Shown in pieces: positions 12,600-22,349 of a DNA stretch of 64,000 bases. The position numbers and the translations under genes are program-made. The DNA is from Leptodactylus fallax (taxonomy: Eukaryota > Chordata > Amphibia > Anura > Leptodactylidae). The stretch's first letter is position 1; the number at the start of each line of letters is the position of its first letter. The notes below the pieces were generated by a model. The model was not told where the DNA came from, made no database searches, and was given only the letters and a program-made list of their open reading frames with translations. The stretch lies in assembly GCA_947044405.1 (NCBI GenBank), contig CAMRHE010000321.1, forward strand, positions 682,001 through 746,000. Reading direction: 5' to 3'.

Positions 12600-14379
12600 T
12601 CCAGAATTTTATATACTGCTATGAGTGTAGGGGACCATTTGTCCAACAGCTATCTTATTATACTGTTTTCACTTAATAATAATATCTAAAATAAAGACTA
12701 CTTATATACCATACATACCTTACTTGTCACTTTGAAATTTGAAGAATGAAAAAAAAAAAAAATCACAAAAAATTCTACCGCACATTTGTCACACATCTGG
12801 TTTGATTTTTGTTTTTTGCTGAAATATTATTCCAAAGCTCATGTAAATTGCTAGGATGTGGTGCTTCATTTGCTATTACATTAAAAAAAATCTGCTACTT
12901 AAGTAATTTTAAGGGAAGTTTGTGAGCAGAACATGTTAATTTGAGTAGGAAGGTCAATAAACTATGGTGTATATAAAGGAAGAAAGAAAAATGTATGTAG
13001 CTCTACATCCATGTCTACTCTGCCTACTGCCAACAAAAAAGAATGAAGCAAGTAACCTGGGAATAGACAGTAGATAAAACCCAATAGTTAATATAGTGTT
13101 GAAGTTGTTTTTTTGTTTTCATTGCAAATAAAGTACAGTTTGGTATCAATCCATAGTTTAGTGTGGAATTTCCAAATGTTATTCCAAAAGTCATTATAAC
13201 TTCAGGATTACAACGCAGTGGAAAATCATGCTTCGTTTTCTGTTTCAGAGGGACAAAGCAGAGTTGAATCTTGAGAGATTTATGTATTCCTAGTCTCCAT
13301 GCCTCTGCATAGAAAATCTGCAGGACATTATAGACATGGGAGAGATTTCATGTACAGATTGTTTAAACATGTGTGTGTCTGTTTTACAGTTGTGCATGCT
13401 AAATCTTCACAAGCGTGTACAGTGGTGTCATTTTTGGCCCTGCATTTCATGTGGTCATTTATCAACAGACTTTCAGCAAAACGGTCTGGAAAGAATGTGA
13501 AGCAGTTTTGTCCAAGCTTAGCTATGGAACATTATAATGCTTTGCGGCTCAGAATTATATTAAAATATTATCCTGTTTGGATGTGCTTTTATTGGAGCTG
13601 AAAAGTGTAATATTCTTCATCCTTTATAAGTTCCTTTTAATAAGATTGGTTATAAGACAATACAGTGCACAGGTCAGTGAATCATTGAAGTCTTGCTTGG
13701 TTTAAAGAAGTAACAAAATATACGTTTGCATCATTAAAATATATCATCCTGAAAATCTTTGCAGACTCAGGAGGCATTAGCTATTAGGCTCTGTTTAGAT
13801 TGGTGTTTTCAGTTTGTAGCACTATTCTTGTCATAGAAAGTTCTAGAACTTGTAAGAAAATCTAAGAGACCACATTAAAAGTCTGCATTTTTCAGGATTT
13901 GTCAGAATTTGATGAGGACTTGTGAATTAAGCACCTGCTTCCCACAATCTATTTTCTGGAGGCATAGGTTCTAAGAATAAACCAGCACTTAATATGGATG
14001 TTAGAAAGTAAATACTGGCACTGGTCTCCAAGCATCAAGATCAGCTTGGCCAATGTTTCCCAGTCTAGTGGCAACCTCAACTAGAATAACCCATTAAAGG
14101 GAATCTGTCACATAGGAAATGCTGTTCAGCATGACCTGTCATTTATATATTGAAATCTCTATTTTTTCTATGTGAAAATGTCAAGGTGGCAGATCTATTA
14201 GTGATTGATAGATATCTCTGAATAACAGGAACAAAAAATGTATAGGGCTATATAAAAGCTACATAAACACTCAGTTTGTGCTAATAATCAAGCATAAACA
14301 ACAAGTCACAACACACATCTAATTATACTAATTATACTAAAAAGTATACCACTTTATTATTACAAGATAATAAAATATA
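12600..14379. other. No gene recognised; possible T2-type end at 14087
   Basis: No supported coding sequence (the 100-codon frame at 13299-13601 has no recognisable motif). A TTAAAGGGAATCTGTCA sequence near 14093 resembles the start of a T2-type element whose other end I could not locate. The Tc1 element at 14380 may have split it. Confidence 0.4.
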
Positions 14380-16000
14380 CAGTACAGACCAAAAGTTTGG
14401 ACACACCTTCTCATTCCAAGAATTTTCATGACTATAAAAATTGTAGATTCACACTGAAGGCATCAAAACTATGAATTAACACATGTGGAATTATATACTT
14501 AACAAAAAAGTGTGAAACAACTGAAAATATGTCTTATATTCTAGGTTCTTCAAAGTAGCCACCTTTTGCTTTAATTACTGCTTTGCACACTCTTGGCATT
14601 CTCTTGATGAGCTTCAAGAGGTAGTCACCTGAAATGGTTTTCACTTCACAGGTGTGCCCTGTCAGGTTTAATAAGTGGGATTTCTTGCCTTATAAATGGG
14701 GTTGGGACCATCAGTTGTGTTGTTCAGAAGTCAGGTGGATACACAGCTGATAGTCCTACTGAATGGAGTGTTAGAATTTGTATTATGGCAAGAAAAAAGC
14801 AGCTAAGTAAAGAAAAACGAGTGGCCATCATTACTTTAACAAATGAAGGTCAGTCAGTCCAAAAAATTGGTTAAACTTTGAAAGTGTCCCCAAGTGCAGT
14901 GGCCAAAACCATCAAGCGCTACAAAGAAACTGGCTCACATGAGAACCGCCCCAGGAAAGGAAGACCAAGAGTTACCTCTGCTGCAGAGGATAAGTTCATC
15001 CGAGTCACCAGCCTCAGAAATCGCAGGTTAACAGCAGCTCAGATTAGAGACCAGGTCAATGCCACACAGAGTTCTAGCAGCAGATACATCTCTACAACAA
15101 CTGTTAAGAGGAGACTGTGCAGCAGGCCTTCATGGTAAAATAGTTGCTAGGAAACCACTGCTAAGGACAGGCAACAAGCAGAAGAGACTTGTTTGGGCTA
15201 AAGAACACAAGAAATGGACATTAGACCTGTGTAAATCTGTGCTTTGGTCTGATGAGTCCAAATTTGAGATCTTTGGTTCCAACCACCGTGTCTTTGTGCG
15301 ACGCAGAAAAGGTGAACGAATGGACTCTACATGCCTGGTTCCCACCGTGAAGCATGGAAGAGGAAGTGTGATGGTGTGGGGGTCCTTTGCTGGTGACACT
15401 GTTGGAAATTTATTCAAAATTGAAGGAATACTGAACCAGCATGGTTACCACAGCATCTTGCAGCGGCATGCTATTCCATCCGGTTTGCGTTTAGTTGGAC
15501 CATCATTTATTTTTCAACAGGACAATGACCCCAAACACACCTCCAGACTGTGTAAGGGCTATTTGACCAAGAAGGAGAGTGATGGGGTGCTACGCCAGAA
15601 GACGTGGCCTCCACAGTCACCAGACCTGAACCCAATTGAGATGGTTTGGGGTGAGCTGGACCGCAGAGTGAAGTCAAAAGGGCCAACAAGTGCTAAGCAT
15701 CTCTGGGAACTCCTTCAACACTGTGGGAAGACCATTTCAGGTGATTACCTCTTGAAGCTCATCAAGAGAATGCCAAGAGTGTGCAAAGCAGTAATCAAAG
15801 CAAAAGGTGGCTACTTTGAAGAACCTAGAATATAAGACATATTTTCAGTTGTTTCACACTTTTTTGTTAAGTATATATAATTCCACATGTGTTAATTCAT
15901 AGTTTTGATGCCTTCAGTGTTAATCTACAATTTTTATAGTCATGAAAATACAGAAAACTCTTGGAATGAGAAGGTGTGTCCAAACGTTTGGTCTGTACTG
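14380..16000 (+). mobile_element. DD38E Tc1-like element (Intruder-type), long TIRs
   Basis: TA flanks at 14378-14379 and 16001-16002; tips CAGTACAGACCAAA. The inverted repeats are very long, about 14380-14641 and 15730-16000, and still nearly identical. The right repeat includes the last ~34 codons of the transposase, so the left repeat carries the same codons in antisense. The catalytic spacing is DD38E, which matches the published Intruder family; I assign the name from spacing alone. Confidence 0.9.
14785..15835 (+). pseudogene. DD38E transposase with one nonsense and one frameshift
   Basis: ATG at 14785 opens MARKKQLSKEKR. TAA at codon 30 (14872-14874) stops it. The same frame then continues through the second DNA-binding half and the RKGRPR linker to ~15120, where a one-base deletion shifts the frame. 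From there the catalytic domain is open to the stop at 15833-15835: Asp in WSDESK (15251), Asp in FQQDNDPKHTS (15521), Glu in PIEMVW (15638), with 38 residues between the last two. Only two lesions suggest moderately recent inactivation. Confidence 0.93.
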
Positions 16001-16244
16001 TACATAGAAGGAACAAATCAACCATATAGAAAAGCATGCTCCCCCAGGGATAAGTGAAGTCAGACTAACAATAAATATATCAGCAGTACTCTACCAAATA
16101 AGCTGCATAAAGAATGACAGCTACTAAAAAAAAGCCAACAGTACCTTGAATAAGTAACTCAGTCAGAAATGGCAGAAAAGAGGCAAAGATACAACTTACA
16201 CAATGGAGTAAATAGTGAAAAAACAATGTCCCTGGAGAGAGAGA

Positions 16245-16290
16245 GATGACACGCCCCGACGCGCGTCTCTCCCAAGCTTTGTCTCAGCCT
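16245..16290 (-). ncRNA. Hammerhead-repeat relic
   Basis: The minus strand reads GGCTGAGACA, an AAGCTT segment, then GACGCGCGTCGGGGCG. The GCGCGTC ending resembles stem III plus cleavage triplet of frog hammerhead repeats, but CTGATGA and GAAA are both damaged. Weak evidence. Confidence 0.25.
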
Positions 16291-17869
16291 CAAATTAATG
16301 GAAAGGAAGTAAATTACCAGGCACTGTAGATTTAATGATTAGAAGAACCATTCAGTGACTAGATCCAGTTCTGACTTCTTGTTTATATTATATAATTCTT
16401 TGGCTACACTTTTAGGTATCAATGACTACAGATATAAATGTGAAGTTGTTAATGTACCCATCTGCCACGTCAGAGCGACCTCATTCAGATGGGTCCCCGT
16501 GCTAAGACTTAGATTATAAGACTTATATAATAAATGCTGTAGTCCCCTACAAACAAGACCCCAGAGATCAAGTTCTTAGACACTGAATTGTGATCACAAA
16601 TGTCATGTAAAATTTGTGTAATAACATCACTATAGTTAAAACATCACTGAGGCCTAGTTTTACACAGGATCTATGAGAGCAGTATTACAAGGCTCAAAGC
16701 AGAATTTTGACTGTAAATTTATTACACATTATTATTCTACTATTTGTTACAGGTTTCTGCTACTAGGAGGTTATAATCTATAGGGTTAACTAATTATTGC
16801 TATTAATTCCACTAATATATAAAGAGATTTCATATGTAAATTATGTATTTACATTTTTGTCGTGTTAATGGTCAATAGGTTCTTACTACATTTGCTCACA
16901 TCACCGTATCGGTGATGTGCAAGAAGAAAATGTACAGTCGTGCTTCACTGTGGCTCCAGTTCCTTTATTTAAGTGATATGTTGGGGGAGCATGTAGTCTT
17001 AGCCCCATGTAATATAAATTATTAAGTATAAATTAATGTATAAAATATACAGTACGTACACCCAGGGGAGGGATGCAGTTGATTCAACCTGGCTTTGCTT
17101 ATCTGGTTGTTAAAAATACAAATTGTAGGCCATGGGCCACATTAGGCCTACAAGCTACATGGTACAAGAGGTAAGTGTCGATACTTACATGTCTGCTCCA
17201 TGACCCCATCTGCTCCACCTTTCTAATAATTATAGCCTATCCTTAAGATAGGTCATCAATATTACATTTGTGGCGGACACAGATTGGACAGATTCCAAAC
17301 AAAGTTTTTGACAGAAGTCATAGTGGACATACATATATATATACATATGTATGTATGTATAAAAGGACAGTGATTATTCACAATCATTTCGTCTGGTGGG
17401 CCCAGAGATCCCAGTCTGGCACTGTACTTTAACATATAGGAAGACATAAAAAGTAATGTAATAAGGTATAATAATATAAGTATTTATATCAGGGTCAGTT
17501 GTTTGGAGATAGCATGTAAGACCAATTATTTGTACCCAACAGAATATTTTCTGAAATATTAGAGCAGTGGCCCAATACTGCACATTGATGTTTTTGTATT
17601 AAATCGGGAGGGTATTAACCAGAAATTCTCTCAGTTTAGTGACGTTGGCATCTGTTGATTCTATAGATGACTATAGTCATGTTTATACAGATTACCTTAC
17701 ACATACACTAAATGAAGATAGTGTATAGCCTATTACTTTTATTTCAAATAAAAACAACATAGAATGCAGGACAGATGCTATTGATTTTAATGGTAGAAAT
17801 ATAGAACCAGAACATCAGTTTCTCACTCTTATAAAAATATAGAGTAACAGAGCTTACTGAACTATTGTG
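16291..17869. other. No recognised feature
   Basis: A/T-rich sequence with a short TATATG-type microsatellite at ~17330-17358. No coding or RNA gene supported. Confidence 0.45.
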
Positions 17870-18617
17870 CCTGCCACTTACCCCTTCCAGACATCCGCTG
17901 TACAATTATGGTGGATGCCACGTCCAAAGTAAAATAAAGTTCCCCGGGGCCAGTCCCTACACTGTGCCTTTGCCAGTGTAGGATGGCTCCCAAATGGCGA
18001 GATCGTGGAAACCGTCCTGTTTCTATGATAGCCGAGAACCTAATGAAGGCTCCCAGGACTGTCATTGCATTACAGCTATTGAGGCTGGTCATAGACCAGC
18101 CTTCATAGCTGAACAGTGAAAGTCCCATAGACTGCAAAACAGTTGTATTGTAATCTAAGGGATATGCAATCATAAGATTGCAGGTTCAAGTTCCCTAAGG
18201 GGGGGCTACTAAAATAGTTAAAAACAAAAAAAAAGTTTTTTATAAATATAAAAAAATAATAATTCAAATCACCCCCCCTTTCCCTAGATTTGAAATAAAT
18301 AAAAATAAATAAACAAAAACAAACATAAACAAATTATACATCCCCACATCCAAAAACGCCCGGTCTACAAACATATAAAAATATTTTTCCCATACACGAA
18401 CACTGTAGCATGAAAAAAAAAAAAAACAAAAGCGCTGTTTTCACTGTGTTGCCCCAAAAAATTTGAATAAAAAGTGATCAAAACATCAAACATTCCCCAA
18501 ACTGGTATAACTAAAAGTACATCTAGCCCCGCAAAAAAAAAGACGTCTTATGCACCCCTGTACAAGAATATATTTTTTTTTTTTCCAAAGTTTTGGATTT
18601 TTTTTAAAGGGGTTAAA
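17870..18617 (+). repeat. Fragment of the CCCCTT/TTAA hairpin element family
   Basis: Contains landmarks shared with 20771-21298 and 41757-42118: ATTCAAATCACCCCCC then TTTCCCTAG (~18260), AACGCCCGGTCTACAAAC (~18354), TTGAATAAAAAGTGATC, GGTATAACTAAAAGTACATC and CCCCGCAAAAAAA. A hairpin around 18085-18110 (GGCTGGTCATAGACCAGCC) fits the family style. It ends TTTAAAGGGGTTAAAAC near 18616, the usual terminus. No coding content. Confidence 0.65.
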
Positions 18618-18960
18618 ACACCCCACGTACTGTAAATGCCGCAGTTTTGCTGCAGCGTTTAACATTAACTGCAACCTAGATGGGATTCTGGCTAATCCCA
18701 TTCACAGATTGCAGAAAATAATCCGTGGCAGAAATGCTGCGATTTGAAAAACACTTGCATTTTTGCAAATTGCAGCATGTCAATTATACCTACAGAAACT
18801 CTGGCAGTTTCCATATAGGTATAATGGAAGCAGAGAGTCCGCAGAGGAGAACTCTGTGGACTTTCTGTGAAAAGCGCTGTGGAAAAAACCACAATGCATT
18901 TCCGCCACGGTTTTTCCCACTGTGTTTTTTGGCTGTGGCTTGCTACGCAGGGCCTTAGCC
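18618..18960 (+). repeat. Palindromic repeat, family P
   Basis: Ends ACACCCCACGTACTG ... ACGCAGGGCCTTAGCC. It keeps the standard order: GATGGGATTCTGGCTAATCCCAT, GCATGTCAATTATACC, CATATAGGTATAATGG, GAGAGTCCGCAGAGGAG and TGTGGACTTTCTGTG. It directly abuts the previous repeat's TTAA-type end. Confidence 0.8.
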
Positions 18961-19572
18961 TGAATTTGGTTTCCCTGGAACTGTAATTTTGATTTCACAA
19001 TGAATGGCGTAAAATCAAAGAATGCCGCACAAATGCAGTTTTTCTCTAATTCCAGCTTCCCGGTACATAGTACAGAATATTGAATGGTACTTAAAAAGTA
19101 CAATTTGTCCTAGAAACATTAAGCCCTCATATGGCTCTGTGAACGGAAAAATAACAAAGCTATGGGATTTGGAAGGCAGGGAGTCAAAAACGAAAATCAG
19201 AAAATGGGGTTAACAACCCATACGTGACTGAGCGAAGCTAACAGATGACAACTGATGACTAATGCCATTGTTTAAATAACAGAAACACATGTGAACAGAG
19301 ACTATACTGGAAAGTGACCCCAGCAGTTATCGCTAATATGTTCTGTGCAGTGATTTGAGTTCATTTCTTAAGATCTTCAGTATCATGATTAGATATTTTT
19401 CTCTTACCAAATATGTTACCAGCAGAAATAACTACACTCAGCAGAGTCGAGCATATAGATGCCCATCTCCCATTATCACTGACTGCAACCATGTTTTCTT
19501 TATATTCAAACCCAACAATCTTATTGGTTGTAAGTGGCTGCAGTTACCATGGTGATATATGCAGATGAGAAA

Positions 19573-19773
19573 CTAAAGAGGTTGTACAGGATTAGAAATC
19601 ATGGTTGCTTTCCTCTTCTCATGAAATTACCTCACATCCATTGTTTACATAGCAATTCCACAGCTCACTCCCATTAAAATGAAAGAGACTGAACTCTGTG
19701 ACCAACGGCCATGATGTCACTTCCTCAGAACCAGAAATCAACCAATTTTTCTAATCCAGCACAACCCCGTTAA
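19573..19773. repeat. T2-type MITE (201 bp)
   Basis: Left end CTAAAGAGGTTGTACAGG, right end CCAGCACAACCCCGTTAA. The arms are complementary for about 35 bp with mismatches (GGATTAGAAA/TTTCTAATCC). TTAA is intact on the right and decayed to CTAA on the left. Noncoding. Confidence 0.7.
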
Positions 19774-19782
19774 CATTTTTAA

Positions 19783-20055
19783 CCCCTTAGGGACACAGTG
19801 CCTTAAGGACCAGGCCCCATTTTTCAAAACTGACATGTTTCACTTTTTATGGTAATAACTTTGAGACGCTTTAACTTACACAAGTGATTTTGAGACTGTT
19901 TTTTCATGGCACATTTTACTTCATGTTAGTGGTAAACACTGATCAATATTTTTGTATTTTATTATAAAAAAATAGGAAATTTGATGGAAATTTGGAAAAA
20001 AAAATTGCAATTTTCAAAATGTGAAATGCTCTGCTTTTTAGACAGATAACCATAC
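19783..20055 (-). repeat. Terminal fragment of the CCCCTT/TTAA element
   Basis: Starts after TTAA (19779-19782) as CCCCTTAGGGACACAGTG. It runs as the reverse complement of the right end of the 34733-40021 element, with AAGTGATTTTGAGAC..., ACTTCATGTTAGTGG and GAAATGCTCTGCTTTTTAGAC corresponding to 39760-40021. The other end is missing. Confidence 0.75.
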
Positions 20056-20471
20056 CACCCAACATTCAATCAAGGCACAAGCAGGCCGCTGAAAAATATG
20101 CATCCTGCTTCGATCTCTGTCTCTATTTGGGAGGCAAATTCAGGACAGAATTTCGATCTGATTTTGAAGCAGAATCTGCCTCAAAATCAGCTCAAAATTA
20201 CTCTGTGTGAATTTACCCTAAAATGCACCAGATTTATTGACCAACATCAGTCACTGTGATAAATCTGGTGTATTTTAAGACTGTCTAGTCTAAGATTACA
20301 CTGTTTGGAAAATGATAGCTACTGTGCATATTTACCTGCCCAGCATAACAATACCTTGCTCACATTCCCAATATATAAAGAATAATGAGTCTTAAGTTTC
20401 ACCACTGTTTCATGGATTCGGCCCTAGTTCACAAGCAATCTCTTAGCTGGGTCTGTCTCTTGCTGTTTGTG

Positions 20472-20738
20472 TTCACTGGTGCTCTCCTCAAGGAGAGATG
20501 TCGCTGTCCATAACCCACTCATTGCCTCCCACAAAGCCAGCCAGTTCATTTTGCTCTGCACTGATGAGGGACAACAATCCCGAAACGGCGCTGTATGCAG
20601 ATAAATGAAATTGGCTTGGCTAAAATCCCTTTTGCTGTCTCAAGACTCGGTGAGTCAAAAGCAAATTGAGGATCTGTTACATCCAACAGAGGGCGCATGA
20701 GCTCCCCAGCTCCTTTCCCATAATGCCTTGTGATATGT
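20472..20738 (+). repeat. Hammerhead-bearing tandem unit A (267 bp)
   Basis: Almost identical to unit B at 28290-28546 (a 10-nt deletion and about three substitutions by eye). Once the TTAA element inserted between them is removed, the two lie in direct tandem about 45 bp apart. The unit holds CTCTCCTCAAGGAGAG (hairpin), a complete type I hammerhead, and CCAACAGAGGGCGC. Tandem short units with a hammerhead are typical of animal retrozymes and of the terminal repeats of Penelope-like elements. No reverse transcriptase is nearby. Confidence 0.8.
20535..20621 (+). ncRNA. Type I hammerhead ribozyme, complete core
   Basis: Core: CTGATGA (20561-20567), stem II GGGA/TCCC closing CAACAA (20568-20581), GAAA (20582-20585), C paired to G across a GGCGCT loop (minimal stem III), and triplet GTA at 20593-20595. 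Predicted self-cleavage is between 20595 and 20596. Stem I: TCTGCA before the core pairs perfectly with TGCAGA after the cleavage site. After a small internal loop, TTCATTT pairs with AAATGAA, and AGCCAGCCA roughly pairs with TTGGCTTGGCT. All invariant core bases are present. Activity is inferred, not shown. Confidence 0.85.
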
Positions 20739-21298
20739 AGATGCTTAGTAGAGGGCGAAAGGCAATTTAACCCCTTAACGACCCAGGGCGTAATAGTACG
20801 TCCTGAGTCATATGACGATGTATGGAGAGCGCTCAGGAGCTGAGCGCTCTCCATACACCGCGGGTGCCGGCTGTATAATACAGCCAGGACCCGCCGCTAA
20901 CAGCAGCGATCGGTGCCTGCACCGATCGCGGCTGTTAACCCTTTAGATGTCGCGGTCAAACGGGACCGCGGCGTCTAAAATGCGCAGCCGCCATGGGCGC
21001 CGCCATTTTTACCTGATCGCCGCCCTTCAGAACGTCATCAGAGGGCGGCGCTTGGTTGCCATGACAGCCGGGAGCCTATTGAAGGCATTTTGCTATTCAC
21101 TGCGATACAGTAGTATCGCTGTGAATAGTATGATCAATCAGACTCCCTAGGTTTCAAGGTCCCTAGGGAGTCTGATCATACAAGTAAAAGTGTAAAAAAA
21201 AAAGTTTTTAAAAGTATGAAAAAATAAAAAAAAACACAAAAGTTCAAATCACCCCCCTTTCCCTAGATCAGATATAAAAGTAAATAAACAAAAGTAAG

Positions 21299-22305
21299 TG
21301 TAGGGAACTGCCATTTCTACTAGTATATAATGTATCTGGCTTCTTTGCCCCTGCAGTTTGGCTTCAGAGACCCCAGGCATTTAGTGCAAGTTTTGTTTTG
21401 TAAATACAGTGAGTCAGACACATGTGAGGCAGAGCTGCTGGGGGGAGAGATGTGAGCAGAGCTGCTGAGACAGACATGTTATGTCTGGGGGAGTCTAAGA
21501 GCCACTTGTTCCTCTTTACTTCACAGTATATAGTTAGGTATGTGTTACCCCCTATATACTCACAGGACCTAGCTAGTAACTGTAGTTAGGGATCAATATA
21601 TATATAGTTCAGGGCAGTGATAGGTTAGGCTTCCGAAGGCCAGCTAGCTAGTTAGAGGCCCGGTGGCACTAGTAGTTTAGCTGGCAGGTTAAGGACTCAG
21701 TGTTAGGGTAGTCAGGCCTGTATCTACTGCCGTCACCGTCGCCCTGTTTGCTGCCTGTGAAGAATCTCACCATCATCATCATCATCTCCTGATCGGCTGT
21801 CTGTCATCTCCTGGAAGAATCCGAGGATCCACAGTCATCCACAGGGGCCCCTGCATCTCTTCTGTTGCCTGGAGGTATTGTGCACTGGACTCTTGCTATA
21901 TATCTATATATATACCCGGGTATATAACCTAAGACGGTTGAGGACTTGCTGGTTGTTGTAGTATTGCTGTGTTCTGAGTATATTTTATGTATGTATTATT
22001 ACCCTGTTGATTCTTATAAAGCTACTGTTATAACCTTATGTGGTATCTGTATGTATTCTTCAGACTGTGAGATTAGTACAGTGATCCTTGTTAAGGCTAC
22101 TAACTGTACTTCATGGGTAAGTCCCAGGAAGAGATCCTCCCTGTAATACAGAGGCTCTATCCTGGGTGGAGGCACTGATATATTTCATATATGTTCCCAC
22201 TCTTCCCTTCAGCGAAGGCTTCAGGTCCCATTATACACACAGGTCAGCGCCAGAGTCTGTTGCGGGAGGGATAATACTCATACCCCCCCCCCAAATAGGG
22301 CTACA
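21299..22305 (+). repeat. Gypsy 5' LTR (~1.0 kb)
   Basis: Begins TGTAGGGAACTGCC, confirmed by the start of the 3' LTR at 27690. The end is set at ...GGGCTACA (22305), just before TTTGGAGGCACTGCTGAGAT, where the primer-binding site should lie. Because the 3' LTR is truncated, this end is inferred. The LTR carries TATATA-rich stretches (~21590-21605, ~21893-21912) that could be promoter elements, and CATCATCATCATCATC near 21765. The primer tRNA was not identified. Confidence 0.8.
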
Positions 22306-22349
22306 TTTGGAGGCACTGCTGAGATTTAGAAGTGGGAATAATCATTGAT

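Noticed and set aside
13299..13601. 100-codon plus-strand frame.
   Set aside because: No motif, Cys/Phe-rich random-looking translation, no homologous neighbour.
22306..22330. Primer-binding site matching a specific tRNA.
   Set aside because: TTTGGAGGCACTGCTGAGAT follows the LTR but I could not match it confidently to a tRNA 3' end, and the LTR end itself is inferred.
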